Assembly (NCBI GenBank): GCA_016165875.1
Contig: JABBOT010000010.1
Coordinates: 7,595,875 to 7,659,874, forward strand
Origin: Acanthopleura granulata
Taxonomy: Eukaryota > Mollusca > Polyplacophora > Chitonida > Chitonidae
Direction of reading: 5' to 3'
DNA: 64,000 nt
How positions within the stretch are numbered: position 1 is the stretch's first letter; the number at the start of each line of letters is the position of its first letter. This document shows, in pieces, positions 26,701 through 38,790 of the stretch. A program made the translations under genes and the position numbers. A model generated the notes under the pieces. It was not told the origin of the DNA and did not search any database. It saw only the letters and a program-made list of their open reading frames with translations.

Positions 26701-29700
26701 CAGTTATCAGCAGAGGTGTTAATACGGGATTATTTCCACATGGGGTGAGTGACATAAGCTCTCCAAAACTTGTATTCAGTGTATATGAGGGTCCAAAAAT
26801 ATGTTGAAACAAGTAAAACTATTCAGGAACAGAGGCTGAAAATTAAAGAAAGTTTTGAAGTTATTTATTTTGTAATATCCAAATATAATTTTACCATAAT
26901 TACTGCATTAGGTGTATATTTTGTTTTCGTTCATAAATTAAAATCGCATTTGGGTATTCCTACAGAGAACCCATTTCAGAAAACCCATTTTTCATCAATA
27001 ACAGGCGCAGAAAGGTACATTAACATTGTGGAATGTGTACATGCTTAGATCATATGCTGTCTTTCGATTCCACGTGCACAGATAGTCTATGGACTTGGGG
27101 TGTTATTTTAAAATTCTGACATTTATTGCAACCCCACCCGTACTGAAAAAAATCACTGCAGATCTCGAAGTGGCACTTCAACTCACTTTTTTTTTTCCCA
27201 TTTCTAAGTCATTTTCCGGTAGATTCTTGAATCCTATCTTCTTAATTTACTACCTTTACTGATGAAACTACTCAACCGAGAGCCTGGTGGTCAGATTGGC
27301 TGTGAGAACGTCAAATGGCTCACCATTGGCAGCCATTTTGAGAAGTCTCATAACCTAGTCTTGGCCTTGAAATGTAAGGGCGTGCTAGTCTTGAAAACAT
27401 CTTGAAAACTATGAAGTTTTCATTGTAGTTTCCTCTTCAATCTTCATCATACAGCCCACAAGGGCATAAATTTTTTTTTGTTTTTGTCAATTTTGAATAC
27501 AGGTAAGATTGCGTGACATGAGCGCAGACCTCATCAAGAGCAGTTCCATCGCATTTGAGATCTATTTTATTGGTCTACTATATCTCTTGAATATATTCAG
27601 GCCTTTTCTGAGCACATGCAAAAACACCCTCATCCACTTTATACTTAATAGAAAGAAGTCCCCGTTTTTCAGCTTTCTGCGCCTTCACCATTTAAATCAC
27701 TGTTTCAGAAATCTGCTCAGTGAACTGTCTATTTCTGCCTGTACATTCTAAAAACAGCCACAGCAGGTGAACGATTGTTGGGGCCAGTGCATCAGTTTTC
27801 AAGCCATTTTCAGCCAAGAACGAAATTTAAGAACAAAAGTACCACTTTCATCCTGTTCTTTTTTCTTCTTGTGACTGCTGAGACTGGTACTACAAAACAG
27901 TTCCTTTCAGAGCAAACGGTTATCCCAAAACAGAATTTTCTGGTCAAGCACATTCACTTACAGGTGTACATGACTGTATGAGTCTTCAAACAATCAGTCG
28001 ACTTCCAGGAGTACCATCATGCTGAGAGATCCAGACAAGTAGCAAATGTTTTTATAGGTTATTACCGAGCCCAGGGTTGCCCGTGGAAGGTATATGGCCA
28101 GTTCGTTTGAAGCCTGCAGCGATCAAATACGTCATCGGGTTTTCTTCGGTTATAAATTGTCATAGTATACGGTACGCATACCTTCAATGATTTTTTTTTC
28201 ACCAAATAAAATGCACTAAAATTCTATGAGTGTATGGTGAGTTTTATTGACCATCTTGATAATGTGATGTCAAAAGATTTTTTGTACACCTTTATGTATA
28301 GTTCTTATGTACAGTTCTTATGTACAGTTCTTATGTACAGTTCTTATGTACAGTTCTTATGAACCGCACTCCTGTAGAGTGTGCCACTGTTCGAATATGA
28401 CATTAAAGTTCTGCTTAAAACTACGTTCGCACCATGCATGGAAATCCGTCAGGAGCCCAAATCAAATTCATGACCTATAACGTGTCCGGACGGTTGCATT
28501 CACACAAGGAAAATTTGGAGCATGGATTCGGTTTCCTATGTAAATTTATTCCTTGAATAAACTGGTCGTTATTTGCTTCAGCAATAGATTATCTGATAGT
28601 ACCATAAGTAATCGACAATTACACCGCGTTGTTGCATTTGTATTTGTTTTGACGTGAATTAGCACACTGACTGGGTAATACACTGGCCAGACTTTGATGC
28701 GAGGCAAAGTAGCTAACTCGCCAAAGGCAATACATGTAATCAAGTTACCATTTTCATGTATGACACGCTGGCTGATCTCACTCCACACATACATCTTTTC
28801 CCTTACACCTAGTAATTTCAGTTTCTAAGATCAAAGGACTGTTTATTCCTTTCCACTTCATGAATCAGCAATTCGGAGCAATCAGTACTTGTCGCCATGT
28901 TTAAATTTTGAACGATGCTGATTGGTCAATACTAAAATCCATCCCCATTTTTCTCCCTGGACCGTATAAAATGGGGCCATCTGTCTCAATGCGTGGCCTG
29001 GCACGTATTCGCCTCTGGTGTATGGTACTATCTTTTACTGCTACACTCATTCGCCACAAAATCTGAACGGAATTCGTTACAGATCCCCAGACCCCGGACC
29101 ATTTTATGTTCCACTGTTCGTAACTTTAGGGTCAGAGACAGGTCAACATGAGGTCACTGGCAACATACATTATAAATATGGTCCATGCAACCCACCACAC
29201 AGTCAAAACATTTGACTCCATTTAACTTGATGAAAATAAACACTTACAAAATCAGTGACGTCATTTCCAGATACAGTTATTAATGGCCTTTTCACTCACC
29301 AGAACTTCATTTTTGCAGCTTCTGTCCCGTTAACCTTTGTGTTCACTTACAAATTTGACATGCTCTTCAATTTTGAAATCTCTAGCTTTTATTGGTTAAG
29401 TTACATGTTTTCATGAATATAATTGCTAACGTTCCCTTCATATACATATTTTCATCTTCTCTATGACTACACTACCGTTCCTTGTCATTTGCAAAGAAAG
29501 TCAGAAATTAGGACATCAGAGTAACATTTTTGTCTTGCTTTACGTCCATCTTGAATATAAAAATGAGCACTACAGCCTACAGTGAGCACTCTAACAACTG
29601 AATTTAAAAGCAGAAGTTGATCTAGAGTGAGAGTACACTCTGATGAGACATAGCCTGACTTGGTCAATACAGCCAAGTGACTCACGTGCGTCTGATGGTT

Positions 29701-32700
29701 TTCTGTCTGTCCTGCTTCGCTGACACCTGCCCGGGCTCTTCCCTCCCCTGGCCTGTCACCCAATCCACAGAGTCAGAGTCCTCAATGACGATGAGATCCT
29801 CAGCTGGACGGGATCTCTGTGCTGAGGAGTCAGGCTCTGAGCAGGTACTGTCAGCAGGCACCATGGTTTTGACACCTGATTCTGACACCTTGATACCTGC
29901 CTCTGGCACCTTGACACCTGCTTCTGTGGTGTTGTCCTGATTCAAAGGCAGTTTCATTGGGGAACTTTCTTCTTTAGGTCGAGGAGAACGCATAAAGTAG
30001 TCACTGATCTCAACCTGCATTTTCTTCTCATCGTTCAAAGCAGAAAGTATCTGTGGCGGCATAACAGCAATTCTCAAAATAAAAATATAAAGATAACAAT
30101 GTTTCTTTCCTGACACCAGTTAAAGTTTCAGACTATTCTGATCTAATGATTATGTCTCCTTTATCACACATGACAAAACATGTACAAAGTATGACAAATG
30201 AATCCCAGTGTTAATGGGTTTTCTCAGAGTTGAGTGTCAAAAGAAAGACGCCACTAAAGCCACCTGCCTTTATATTGTTGATGCTTGTCTACTTTATTAT
30301 GCAAACATATCAATGCACGACACAGGCTGTTTCCTTACTGGTAATATACAGGTAATAATTAAACTCTTTTGTCTTATTTCTTTCTTTACATTATATAAAA
30401 GTACTCGATTATGGCCTTTCCACAGTGATTACAATGCATGTATAGATGAATCGTGGTAGAAACAGCACATGTACCTTTTGCATTCCTGATGGCTTCCCTT
30501 TCTCTAAAGGAAGTACATAAATGACCAGTTTTTCCCTGTGGACTTGATAATTGCGGTACCTCCCTGAAAAAGAGGCCTGTTGGATCAGCACCACTGTCTG
30601 GTTGATACGTCTCTTCACAGTGATAATAAGTCACCTGTGTACTGAGTTTCACCACTGCCACTGCAGCAAGTCACATTTCTAAAGAGCATTACACCTAAAG
30701 TCCTACCAGTTAGTACCAGTATTTAACACACAATAAGAATTTCACGAGTAATGAAAGTACAAATGTTGGGTTCCGAACAACTACAGCTAAATCATAATGT
30801 TTGCAACAAATTTTTCTACAGTTATTTAAACCGTATGGTAACAAGCACATATAATATACAGTAACAACTTAAAAATATGATTCACACAGAAAACAAAACT
30901 GGTGCAATGACTGAACACACAACATTATCTACATTCATCTATGTATATTTGTATAGCCTTTACTAGTATATTCTGGTACATCTGTGGTTGGCACCATCCA
31001 TATGCACATGTATATCGAAACTATGAGATTAAATCACGAGATTAGCTGCAACAGCAAGAGGACATAGTAAATATTATTAAATCACTTATACATGCACAGA
31101 CCACAAAGCTAACAAAATAACCTTTAAGATGCAGAACATATGGGTTACCAATATATTTCACTAGGCAAATTCAGTTGTGACTTGCATCTTATGATAGAGC
31201 TACCCATGAATCAGATAACCAATATAACAAAATCTAATACAGCACTTGAACATGCTAAATGACAAGTAAGGCTAGATGTATGCTTCCAAAGCTAAGTTAA
31301 AATAGTTGTCATGTCTAAATGATTACCACTGATGGGCGTTTTCTTTGCCTCCATGGACGCACAACTGTATGGCAGGTTATCACGGAGAATCAGACAGCTT
31401 TGGTGTTCTTTCTTCTGCCTAAATGCATATCCCAGTCTCACTGTCTGGCCTGAACAAGAACACAATTCAGATTTGTTCAACAGTAAACATCCAACAAGTG
31501 CATCAAGTTTCCAACTTCATTTTTTCATATGACCTCAGTTATTGAAATTTTCCACAATATATTATAAATATAATACAAAAATAGCGTAACTCTGAAAAAG
31601 GAAACTTCAATTTGATTTCATCACTTCAACACTTTATTCTGCAATCATCAGGGTAATATAAATTACAGCAACAACATATATAGTGGACCAGTCATATATC
31701 ATATATGACGGTGGTTTGGTTTCGAAGAGCTGGAATCTAGCCCATGTTTAGGTACATACAGTATAGCCTCGCTATAAGATGTCTGTTTGGGTCGCTACAA
31801 TGTGACACAAATCATGTTCCCCCAAAATATGTGGTGTACTTTCTCGTGATTCAACAGCAGCTAAAACATCAACCGAACAAGCATTTTTACCCAGAAATGT
31901 ACGTAAATAGCGCGCATTTAGGAAGGTGTAACTATCCAGTTTTCCCATGTTAGCAAATGGATCAATTTGTACTGAAGGTGAAAAAGTCTCGGAATTATGT
32001 ATCTTGACCTAAGTTTTGTTGAAATCAGAAAAAAACTATTGGAGGAGTAGCATTTTGAAGTTAACAGACACGGGACAGAGTGACAGACGCTGGAAAACTT
32101 GCTTATGCACAACCTCTTCTGGTCTTCGACCAGCACAGCTGAAAATTTATTATGACTTAACAGTGGACGTTAGGGGTCGAAGAATATACAGATGCAAAGC
32201 GCCTAATCTAAGGAGTAAAATGCAACACAGAAGCAGAGCCGAACTCGTCGGGTAAAAGCTGAAAGATAGGTGGCCGAGTTTGCGTCATCAGTGTTCAATG
32301 GGACCTTCCCATGTCGTTTGCCATGCCCAAAAAAAGCCTTCTCAAATCTAAATCAACGCACTTGGTCATGGAGATTTCCGTACAAGGGAGATAACTTGTA
32401 ACACCCTTGGATATTTTTGAAATGTTCAGATTTGGTTTATGTAAAATTTTGAATATTTCCTTTCAAAAACAACATAAAGTGAATAAATATAACAATGTAT
32501 TTAGTTTTTTATTCAATCCACCAACCGAATACCGCTTGGTCCAGACGACTTCTATGTGTTTCCAACATTGCTTTTGGTGTGTTTTTTTCAGTGAATTTGC
32601 CCAATTAGATTAATGATATACAATTAGGGAACGGAATCCAACCACCTGATTCCTTCTCTGAAAAACCATAGGGCAAACACGACAATTCCACAGGGAATGT

Positions 32701-33618
32701 GGAAGTTACACGTCCAACCAGATGGCCATACATAACGTTAATGTGCTGATGGCCTTCCATTTGGCAAGTCATGGTAGTTTCAGCCTACAGTGCCCATAAT
32801 CTGGTGTATTAACATGACTGCGGGCATAGATAAAGTGGTGATCTCTCCTACCTAAAATTTCCCACTAATTATGAATTCCAAAAGAAAGGTGCAACCAAGG
32901 GCAAAAGTGTCACCTTTTATCCGTGCTTATGAACATTAGAAACATGTGGTTGTTAAACAATACCTGGTTTGCTTTCTTCTTACAAAGGAATACTCCCGCA
33001 GCCTGTCAAACATACCTGTCAACAACTGCGAAGTGGTGCTCGCTGCTTCTTTGGGTGCTAGGCTTGTCCTGTTTATGGCAACATCTCTAACTAGCTGCAG
33101 AATTTCCTGGAAAACAGAAATATCTGAACACAACATGTATATCTTTTCATACAAAACTAATACTGTCTTCCCTGCTGAATGTATGTATGTCAATAACACA
33201 TCTGTTATTGAAGCTTGTATAAAAACAAAGATTCTGAAGACAAGATGACGATTTTGCCCGCCAGAAATGTTAGAAAATGGAAGTATCAGCTAAACAACAA
33301 AAATCTATCTGGTTGGTTTACAGGGTGATGAACAAAACAGTGAAACCCACGCCTCAAGATATAATTGACCTTCCAAACAAAATACCTCACTTTCCAACAC
33401 CATCACAATACTTTGCCTTACTTTATCATCTTAAGCTAAAAAAATACCAACACCAGTGGACAAATTCATCATTGAAAATAATGTTGATACGGAAAGAAAA
33501 TAACCTGTAAATGTCTGTCAGCAAACCATATGACATTTCTGTGGGCACGTTGTCTGCTCTGAGGTGGTGACAGATTGAGTGGATGGACTTCCAGCTGCAG
33601 GACTTTATAATAACCAAC
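20726..33618 (-). CDS. Unrecognised nuclear-type protein, C-terminal ten exons (5' part not found)
   Basis: Exons in transcript order: 33618-33505, 33106-33016, 31449-31327, 30593-30475, 30050-29686, 24897-23908, 23596-23512, 23226-23178, 21366-21266, 20836-20726 (TGA). All junctions keep phase and give about 715 residues. The start shows compact folded-looking sequence (RNVIWFADRHLQ, EILQLVRDVAINRTSL, TVRLGYAFRQKKEHQ, GRYRNYQVHREKLVIYVLPL). A long Ser/Lys/Glu-rich central part on the 365- and 990-nt exons follows, with basic clusters and acidic-hydrophobic stretches such as DLIVIEDSDS and AEIVAFESPEED, which look like SUMO-interaction motifs. The compact C-terminal segment contains DYLRDIFQGKIFCRRHQDYK, YFGTFSDEQADLVMDSLL and YLDYLMKVLLPEMFVKIYMD. 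I cannot name the family. Disorder plus possible SIMs suggests chromatin or DNA repair, but that is inference. Exon 4 is the least certain (see findings). Confidence 0.75.
22016..22680. repeat. About 178-bp tandem array, four units, in an intron
   Basis: Units start near 22016, 22152, 22330 and 22507, each opening with a form of CTAAGTGAGGAATTCAG. They continue with TATTTAATATGCACACA, a CAAACCCTGA block and a GAAGATACCACC block. The first unit is about 42 bp shorter. It lies in the intron between exons 23226-23178 and 21366-21266. Confidence 0.88.
25117..25330 (+). mobile_element. SINE family A, nearly full copy
   Basis: Carries a B-box-like GAGCTCAAGTCC, GCTGACTTCCTCTCTGATC, ACCTGTGGATGGTTGTGGG, TAATGCTGGCCGCCATCGT and a tail with ATACACCAATCAAACAAAC. 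It lies in the long intron of the minus-strand gene. Confidence 0.75.
25979..26243 (+). pseudogene. MULE-type transposase C-terminal remnant
   Basis: Reading + gives SWNRAVKQLVDYSHPSIWA, typical of the C-terminal side of MULE/FLYWCH-linked transposases in invertebrates. After a frame change near 26090 it continues ANDAIGSRMKKRVYHTTK, LQQRLKNLCLDVAAERKT and TLEFLRGTGSNI, then a stop. The reading frame is broken and no transposase core is visible upstream, so this is a relic inside the long intron of the minus-strand gene. Confidence 0.65.
28290..28360. repeat. 13-bp tandem repeat, about 5 copies
   Basis: Five to six copies of GTTCTTATGTACA, the first with TATAG in place of TACAG, in the long intron of the minus-strand gene. 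Confidence 0.9.
31960..32160 (+). repeat. Dispersed repeat fragment (also near 38.1-38.8 kb)
   Basis: Contains ATGTATCTTGACCTAAGTTT, GTTGAAATCAGAAAAAAAC and GGAGGAGTAGCATTTTGAAG. Close relatives occur two to three times at 38120-38790 (GTTGAAATCTGACAAAAAC, GAGGAGTAACCTTTTGAAAA). Class unknown. Confidence 0.6.
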
Positions 33619-33708
33619 CTGTTAATAGCAAATAAGAAACAGAAAATACTATAAGCTACTAGCACAATCCTGACGTGCCACTGATAAGTTTTATGTAATA
33701 CACCAGTA

Positions 33709-34002
33709 GTGTAACTCCGATAAAACGAAGACTTCATTGTGACTCAATATTTCGGCATTTTAGTTTGGCATCATCAAGAGAATGATCAGAATCGACAAGC
33801 AACTACATATATACATTGTATAAGGATATGAGTTGTTACAGTAATTATTAAACGTCAGAAACATTAAGTTTATGGTATATTGTGAAGGACATATAAACAG
33901 GAATAACAGAACTAACAGAGAATCTTAAAATTAGGTAACCTTATGACTAATAAAGGATTAACAAAACAAAAACAAAACACACCTATAGTTAGGGAATACT
34001 GT
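33709..34002 (+). repeat. PLE left inverted repeat
   Basis: Reverse complement of 36038-36322 with moderate divergence and small indels. On the minus strand it carries the degenerate hammerhead-like core TTGATGA...GAAA...GTC (33777-33741). Confidence 0.85.
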
Positions 34003-34049
34003 GAATGGCTGTGATTAGAGATGTCTGTATGGTGTTGAGTTGAGTCAAT

Positions 34050-35654
34050 ATGGGATTATTGATTAACTTGCGGAACTGCTTATCATCAGAAAAAACTGAT
34101 TATTATGACTCTTTGTTGAACTTATTTTATGATGATAAGAAGTTCCGCAAGATACCCACCAATTCCATACTGACTCAACTCAACACCATAAAGATTTATC
34201 AGTGTGCCATACTCAAACGTGGAGAGATTACGGTAGGGGAACTGAATTCCATGCAACCCGTTTCAGCCAAACCAGCTAGAGCCCACATTCTTCCGAAGAT
34301 ACAATGTACATAAGGACTTTGATGCAATTCCACCTATGCAACCGATGGTAGATACTACTGGGACTGCTTACTATGGTGTGGGCAAGTTTCTGCCCTCACT
34401 TCTAAGCCCCCTTAAAAAGAATGAGCATTCTCTCACAGACTCTTGATGCTGTCCACAGAATTCATAATATTCCAATGGAACTGCCTGAAACTGGGTACAG
34501 ATTCATATCCTTTGATGTACAGTCCCTGTGCCTCTTAACAACACCATTAATATCATTACAAATAGAATCTACAAGGAAAATCTTATGACAACTAAACTGG
34601 AGAAAAGTAATTTGAAGAAGCTCACCAAGGACACCTGCACCAGGACACCTTATTCAGCTAATCAAGATTTCTACCTACAAACTGATGATGTAGCAATGGG
34701 CTCCTCACATAGCCCCTTTCCTTGCTAATATTATTCTTACTGAACTGGAAAAGCAGATAATAGACAAGGTTACTCTCGAACGTATTATCAAATTTTACGT
34801 TAGATATGTAGATGATACATTAGTCCTCGCTAAACCAGAGGATTTCAGTAACATCTAGAAAGAGCTCAATTCTTACCACAAATCATTTCCACGAAGGAAG
34901 AATTTCTAGACAATAATTCTGTCCATTTTTAGACATTTCATTAGGCTCCTCCTTCACAGCTATGTAGAGGAAACCTACCAACACTGGTCAATATGTTCAC
35001 TTTGATAGTTTTGCACATGGTGTAGAAGGTAGCATGGGTCAGATCTCTCATGTCAAGGGCTTTCAAAATATGCTCAGATCAAACAATCTTTACGTTTTAT
35101 TCAACCTTTGAATAAAATTGTATAATTCTTTTCCTGGAATGGGTACACAAAACATACACATGGACGTCTGATTGATAAGTTTAAATTTGCGTCTAAGAAC
35201 AGACCATCTGAAGAAAAGCCCATCCAAATTTGGATGTGTGTTCCTTACACTGAACGGGGAGTACTTTGCAAGAAAATGCATATCTAAAATACGCCACATC
35301 TTGAATAAACCTGTTGTATTTGTCTTTCTCTGGCAAACTACTAAATCCGGTTTCTACCTGAACAAAAAAGATCTGACCCCTAAAGAATACAAAAGCACTT
35401 TTGTATACAATTTCTCATGTCCAGGATGTTTTATTGAATACAAAGGCAAAAGCAACAGGTGCGTCCTCTCTAGAATCAAGGAACACAACAGTGGTGTCAC
35501 AGTGAAGTATTTAACCACATATCTAAAGGTGCTGAATTTCAATACCTGGCAAATCTATTATGCCTACCAGACTGTCTCAATAACACTGATCCTCCTAGTC
35601 TATGATGTTTTTTTAAGTAATACAAAGGTTATAGACCAATCCTATCACCGATAA
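34050..35654 (+). pseudogene. PLE reverse transcriptase / GIY-YIG-like endonuclease, broken
   Basis: Translation jumps between frames: RKIPTNSILTQLN and VSAKPARAHILPKI (34050-34313), GYRFISFDVQS (near 34500), NQDFYLQTDDVAMGSSHSP (near 34670-34720), IKFYVRYVDDTLVLAKPEDF with the catalytic YVDD (34785-34845), NTGQYVHFD (near 34980), then FGCVFLTLNGEYFARKC and YNFSCPGCFIEYKGKSNRC (35215-35460). The last part corresponds to the endonuclease start, where PLEs usually have a YIGKT-type motif; here it reads YKGKS. Several frameshifts and stops make the copy inactive. Confidence 0.85.
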
Positions 35655-35678
35655 GACATCCTATTCAAAGAAGCTTTG

Positions 35679-35834
35679 GTACGTGGGAAGGCCTGCTAGC
35701 AACCTGAGGATGGTCGTGGGTTTCCCCCGGGCTCTGCCCAGTTCCCTCCCACCATAATCCTGGTCGCCGTCATGTAAGTGAAATATTCTTGAGTGCTGCG
35801 TAAAACACCAATCAAATAAAATAAATAAAATAAA
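35679..35834 (+). mobile_element. 5'-truncated SINE family A nested in the PLE, with target duplication
   Basis: Starts GGTACGTGGGAAGGCCTGC, has TGGTCGTGGGTTTCCCCCG and TCCCTCCCACCATAATCC, and ends in CACCAATCAAATAAAATAAA. It is flanked by identical 14-bp copies of TCAAAGAAGCTTTG at 35665-35678 and 35835-35848, a clear target-site duplication. The insertion is therefore younger than the PLE. Confidence 0.93.
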
Positions 35835-36037
35835 TCAAAGAAGCTTTGTGGATATGTAGGTACAGGCTTGTTTTATTCTCATGTTTTAAAAGCCTCAAAA
35901 GAATTAGTCCTTTTCCAATAGTCAATACCGCTGACCTTTTGAACGACCCTGCTGTGAAGTCTGTACATGCATGTAGATGTTGTCAGTGTTATACAGCCTA
36001 AATCCCCCCCACTTGAATTCTCTTATCAGAGCCATTA

Positions 36038-36322
36038 ACAGTATTCCTTAACTATAGGTGTGTTTTGTTTTTGTTTTGTTAATCCTTTATTAGTCAGTAG
36101 GTTATCTAATTTTATGACTCTCTGTCAGTCCTGTTTTCATGTCCTTGGCAATATGCCATAAAATCACTGTTTCTGACGGTTAATAATTACTGTAACAACT
36201 CATATCCTTGTACAATTTATATATTTGGTTGCTTGTCGATTCTGATCACTCTCCTGACGACTGCAAAATAAAATGCCGAAATAATGAGTCACAATGAAGT
36301 CTTCATTTTTCGATGTTACACG
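36038..36322 (+). repeat. PLE right inverted repeat
   Basis: Inverted copy of 33709-34002, ending near CGATGTTACAC. It contains the better preserved hammerhead-like core on the + strand. Confidence 0.85.
36254..36290 (+). ncRNA. Hammerhead-ribozyme-like motif in the PLE terminal repeat
   Basis: CTGACGA (36254-36260) fits CUGANGA. A short potential stem II (TGC...GC) is followed by GAAA (36278-36281) and GTC (36288-36290), in the order of a type I hammerhead with minimal stem III. PLE terminal repeats are known to carry such ribozymes. Stem I pairing is not obvious and stem II is weak, so activity is doubtful. Confidence 0.4.
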
Positions 36323-38119
36323 ACTCCTGTACCACTAGCACATTCAAAGAAAAGACAACAAAAAATATAACCAAACTTATTTCAGAAGATGGGTCCATAC
36401 AGACCTAAACTTGCATAGGCATTTTCTATGATGTGCTTGGTAACTATAAATCACCTTTTCATTTGGAATTCCTACAAGGCTATGGGATAAGCCATTTTAA
36501 ACAAACCGGGAACACAATGTCGCATCATCTCTACCCTACGTTCTTCAGTTTTAGAGGCGAGATACCCCTTTGTCCTGCTAAGTCCCCCTTATCAACACAA
36601 CTGAAAGCCACGCATTCTGGTCACCTGGTTGAGGTCTTCATGATTTTGTGGAATAATCCCAGATTATTCCATTAACACTTTCTTGTTGAAAATGACTTTA
36701 AAATATATACAGAATTGACTTGTATTTAGAACGAAAACAACTGATTTCTGCTGGGCTAAATGATGAACTAGGAATGAGGGACAGTGGAAACAGGTGCTTT
36801 CTCCGGTGGTAGAAATATCTCGCCATTGATTGGTTAAAATTGAGAGCATACCAACCCGTTTGATTTTCCCTTTGTGGGCGTTTTTGTTTACTTTGAACTG
36901 CGATATCTCGGTTATCACAAAAATTTTAGGTGTTTAGGTGAACCCAATATACGCCTGAACAAGTATATTCGTTTGAAATGTATAACCGAAAACCAGCAGC
37001 ATGGTGATGAGTCTAAACTGTAAAGGAAAATACTTCATGAGTTTCCATGAAAACTACACATTAAACAAACAGTTTGGAAAGAAATGCTTTGAAAAATATG
37101 TGTATGTGAATTACAGTTCTCGTCCTGTTACAAGGTTTTGGGGTGGGGGCACTAATTATCATGGCAGCCATGAAAGTATATATACAAATGTCCATTGTCA
37201 CCTCTGTTTGTCAACTCTGTATCTATGTATCTGCCAAAACATAAAAGTGGGAAACTTAAGTCACGATACATTGTCATCTGCGTATCTATGTATCAGCCGA
37301 AAATGAAAACAGCATGTATGGAAAATAATTGGAGTTGTAGCCATGTATACATGAGATCATAGTCATTTATAAAGTACTGTAAGTATGATAATGGCAGTGA
37401 AACTCAACAAGGCCAAGTTGCAACACATCACCATGAAATGAAACTGAACATGCCTGGACACAAAGTTTAGACCTAGTTAAACAGTAGATATCATAGTTAA
37501 ATCAGTAGAAATGGTACTCTGGTTACTGTGGCAACCATGGAAATAGACAAATGTGAATCATGACATATTGTCTTCTGTGTATTATTTGACCCCCGTTACT
37601 GGCAGACATATAAAAAGTGAGTTTTCTTGAAGTTTAAATGAGATTTTTTATCGATAGTACATATATATGTTTGGTCTAGTTGGTAAGTTGAAAAGCAACA
37701 GAAGGTAAAATAATTTCACGCCTTACATTTGCAAATACCACACATTAAACATTGTATTGTGTACCAGCAGTACCTGGCACTTCTTTTAGGTTCTCTGGGA
37801 TATGACAGACTGCCAAAAAAAAATGTCACATTGCTGGATTCAAAATTATATTTGCCATAAATATATTAGTAATTGGCCTTAACTGAATTAAGTTCCTTGA
37901 AGTAACGTCCGTATTAACTCTTTTGCTATGACTTACTGCTCAGGTTCTATATTCACCAGCATGGCTAGCCGGCAAGCCGCACTCATTGGCTCGTTTAGTT
38001 ACCATTGTTCAGTGCCTTCTAATTGGTTGTTGTTATTTTAAAGTTGGTGCTGATGGGTAAACTTGTATACTAGAGATGCCTTACAGCTGCAGAATCTCAG
38101 ATGGCTGAGACTTAAATAT

Positions 38120-38790
38120 TCCGTAACATTTGCTGGAGCTCTCTGAGGTCAGATGGGACCTTTACATTGGCTGCTTGCAACCTACCAGGGTTAAATGAGA
38201 TCATTTTGCAATACTTTTTTTCCATCCTTAAATCAGTCTCTGATGAGATAGGAGCCCAACAGGTTGGGACAAAATCATCACGGAGTCTATTTATGTATAT
38301 ATGCATAATGGACAATGGACAATCAAAGCTGAAGATCAATGTTATGAAATATGTATCTTGATTCATTTCTACCAAGATTTGTTGAAACTGAACAACACCT
38401 GTAACAGCAATTAGTAGCATTTTGAGACAAAAAATGTTACCATATACTGCATGAACAGGAGGACAGACAATACTACAATTTATGTATCTTGATCACATGC
38501 AGTCTACACTTAAACCAATTCTCATTTACATCAGATAAACCCTGTAGGAGTTTCAGTGTTTTGAAATATATGTTAACATATACCGGATGAACAGACAGTC
38601 AAACCGATGACAGATAACGGAAAATCAACACTATGAAGTACATATCTTGACGTAGTTTAGACTTGAACCAAGTTTCGTTGAAATCTGACAAAAACTGCAA
38701 GAGGAGTAACCTTTTGAAAATGTTAACATATTCTGGATAGCCACACAGATGGACGGTCAACCCATCATCGAAATGGAAAATTGATATTAG
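38120..38790. repeat. Cluster of diverged copies of the 32-kb dispersed repeat
   Basis: At least two direct copies carrying ATGTATCTTGAT or ACATATCTTGACGTAG, GTTGAAA(T)CTGA and a GAGTAAC/TTAGTAGC-CATTTTGA block, then GTTAACATATACCGGATGA. The same blocks occur at 31960-32160. Boundaries are uncertain. Confidence 0.55.

Larger units (their letters stand above)
33709..36322 (+). mobile_element. Penelope-like retroelement (PLE), decayed, with inverted terminal repeats
   Basis: The element is bounded by inverted repeats of about 290 bp: left 33709-34002 and right 36038-36322, alignable end to end (GAAGACTTCATTGTGACTC, TTGTTAATCCTTTATTAGTC and ATAGGTGTGTTTTG in matching places). The interior encodes a reverse transcriptase with the order of PLEs and a degraded GIY-YIG-like end. 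The 9-mer ACTAGCACA occurs just outside both ends (near 33659 and 36335) and may be a target duplication, but the left copy is about 40 bp from the repeat end. The insertion lies about 90 bp upstream of the first recognised exon of the minus-strand gene, so within that gene if it has further 5' exons. Confidence 0.85.

Noticed and set aside
36664..36918. Minus-strand ORF near 36.8 kb as a 5' exon of the unrecognised gene
   Set aside because: No acceptor/donor in the needed phase and the sequence overlaps a dispersed repeat.
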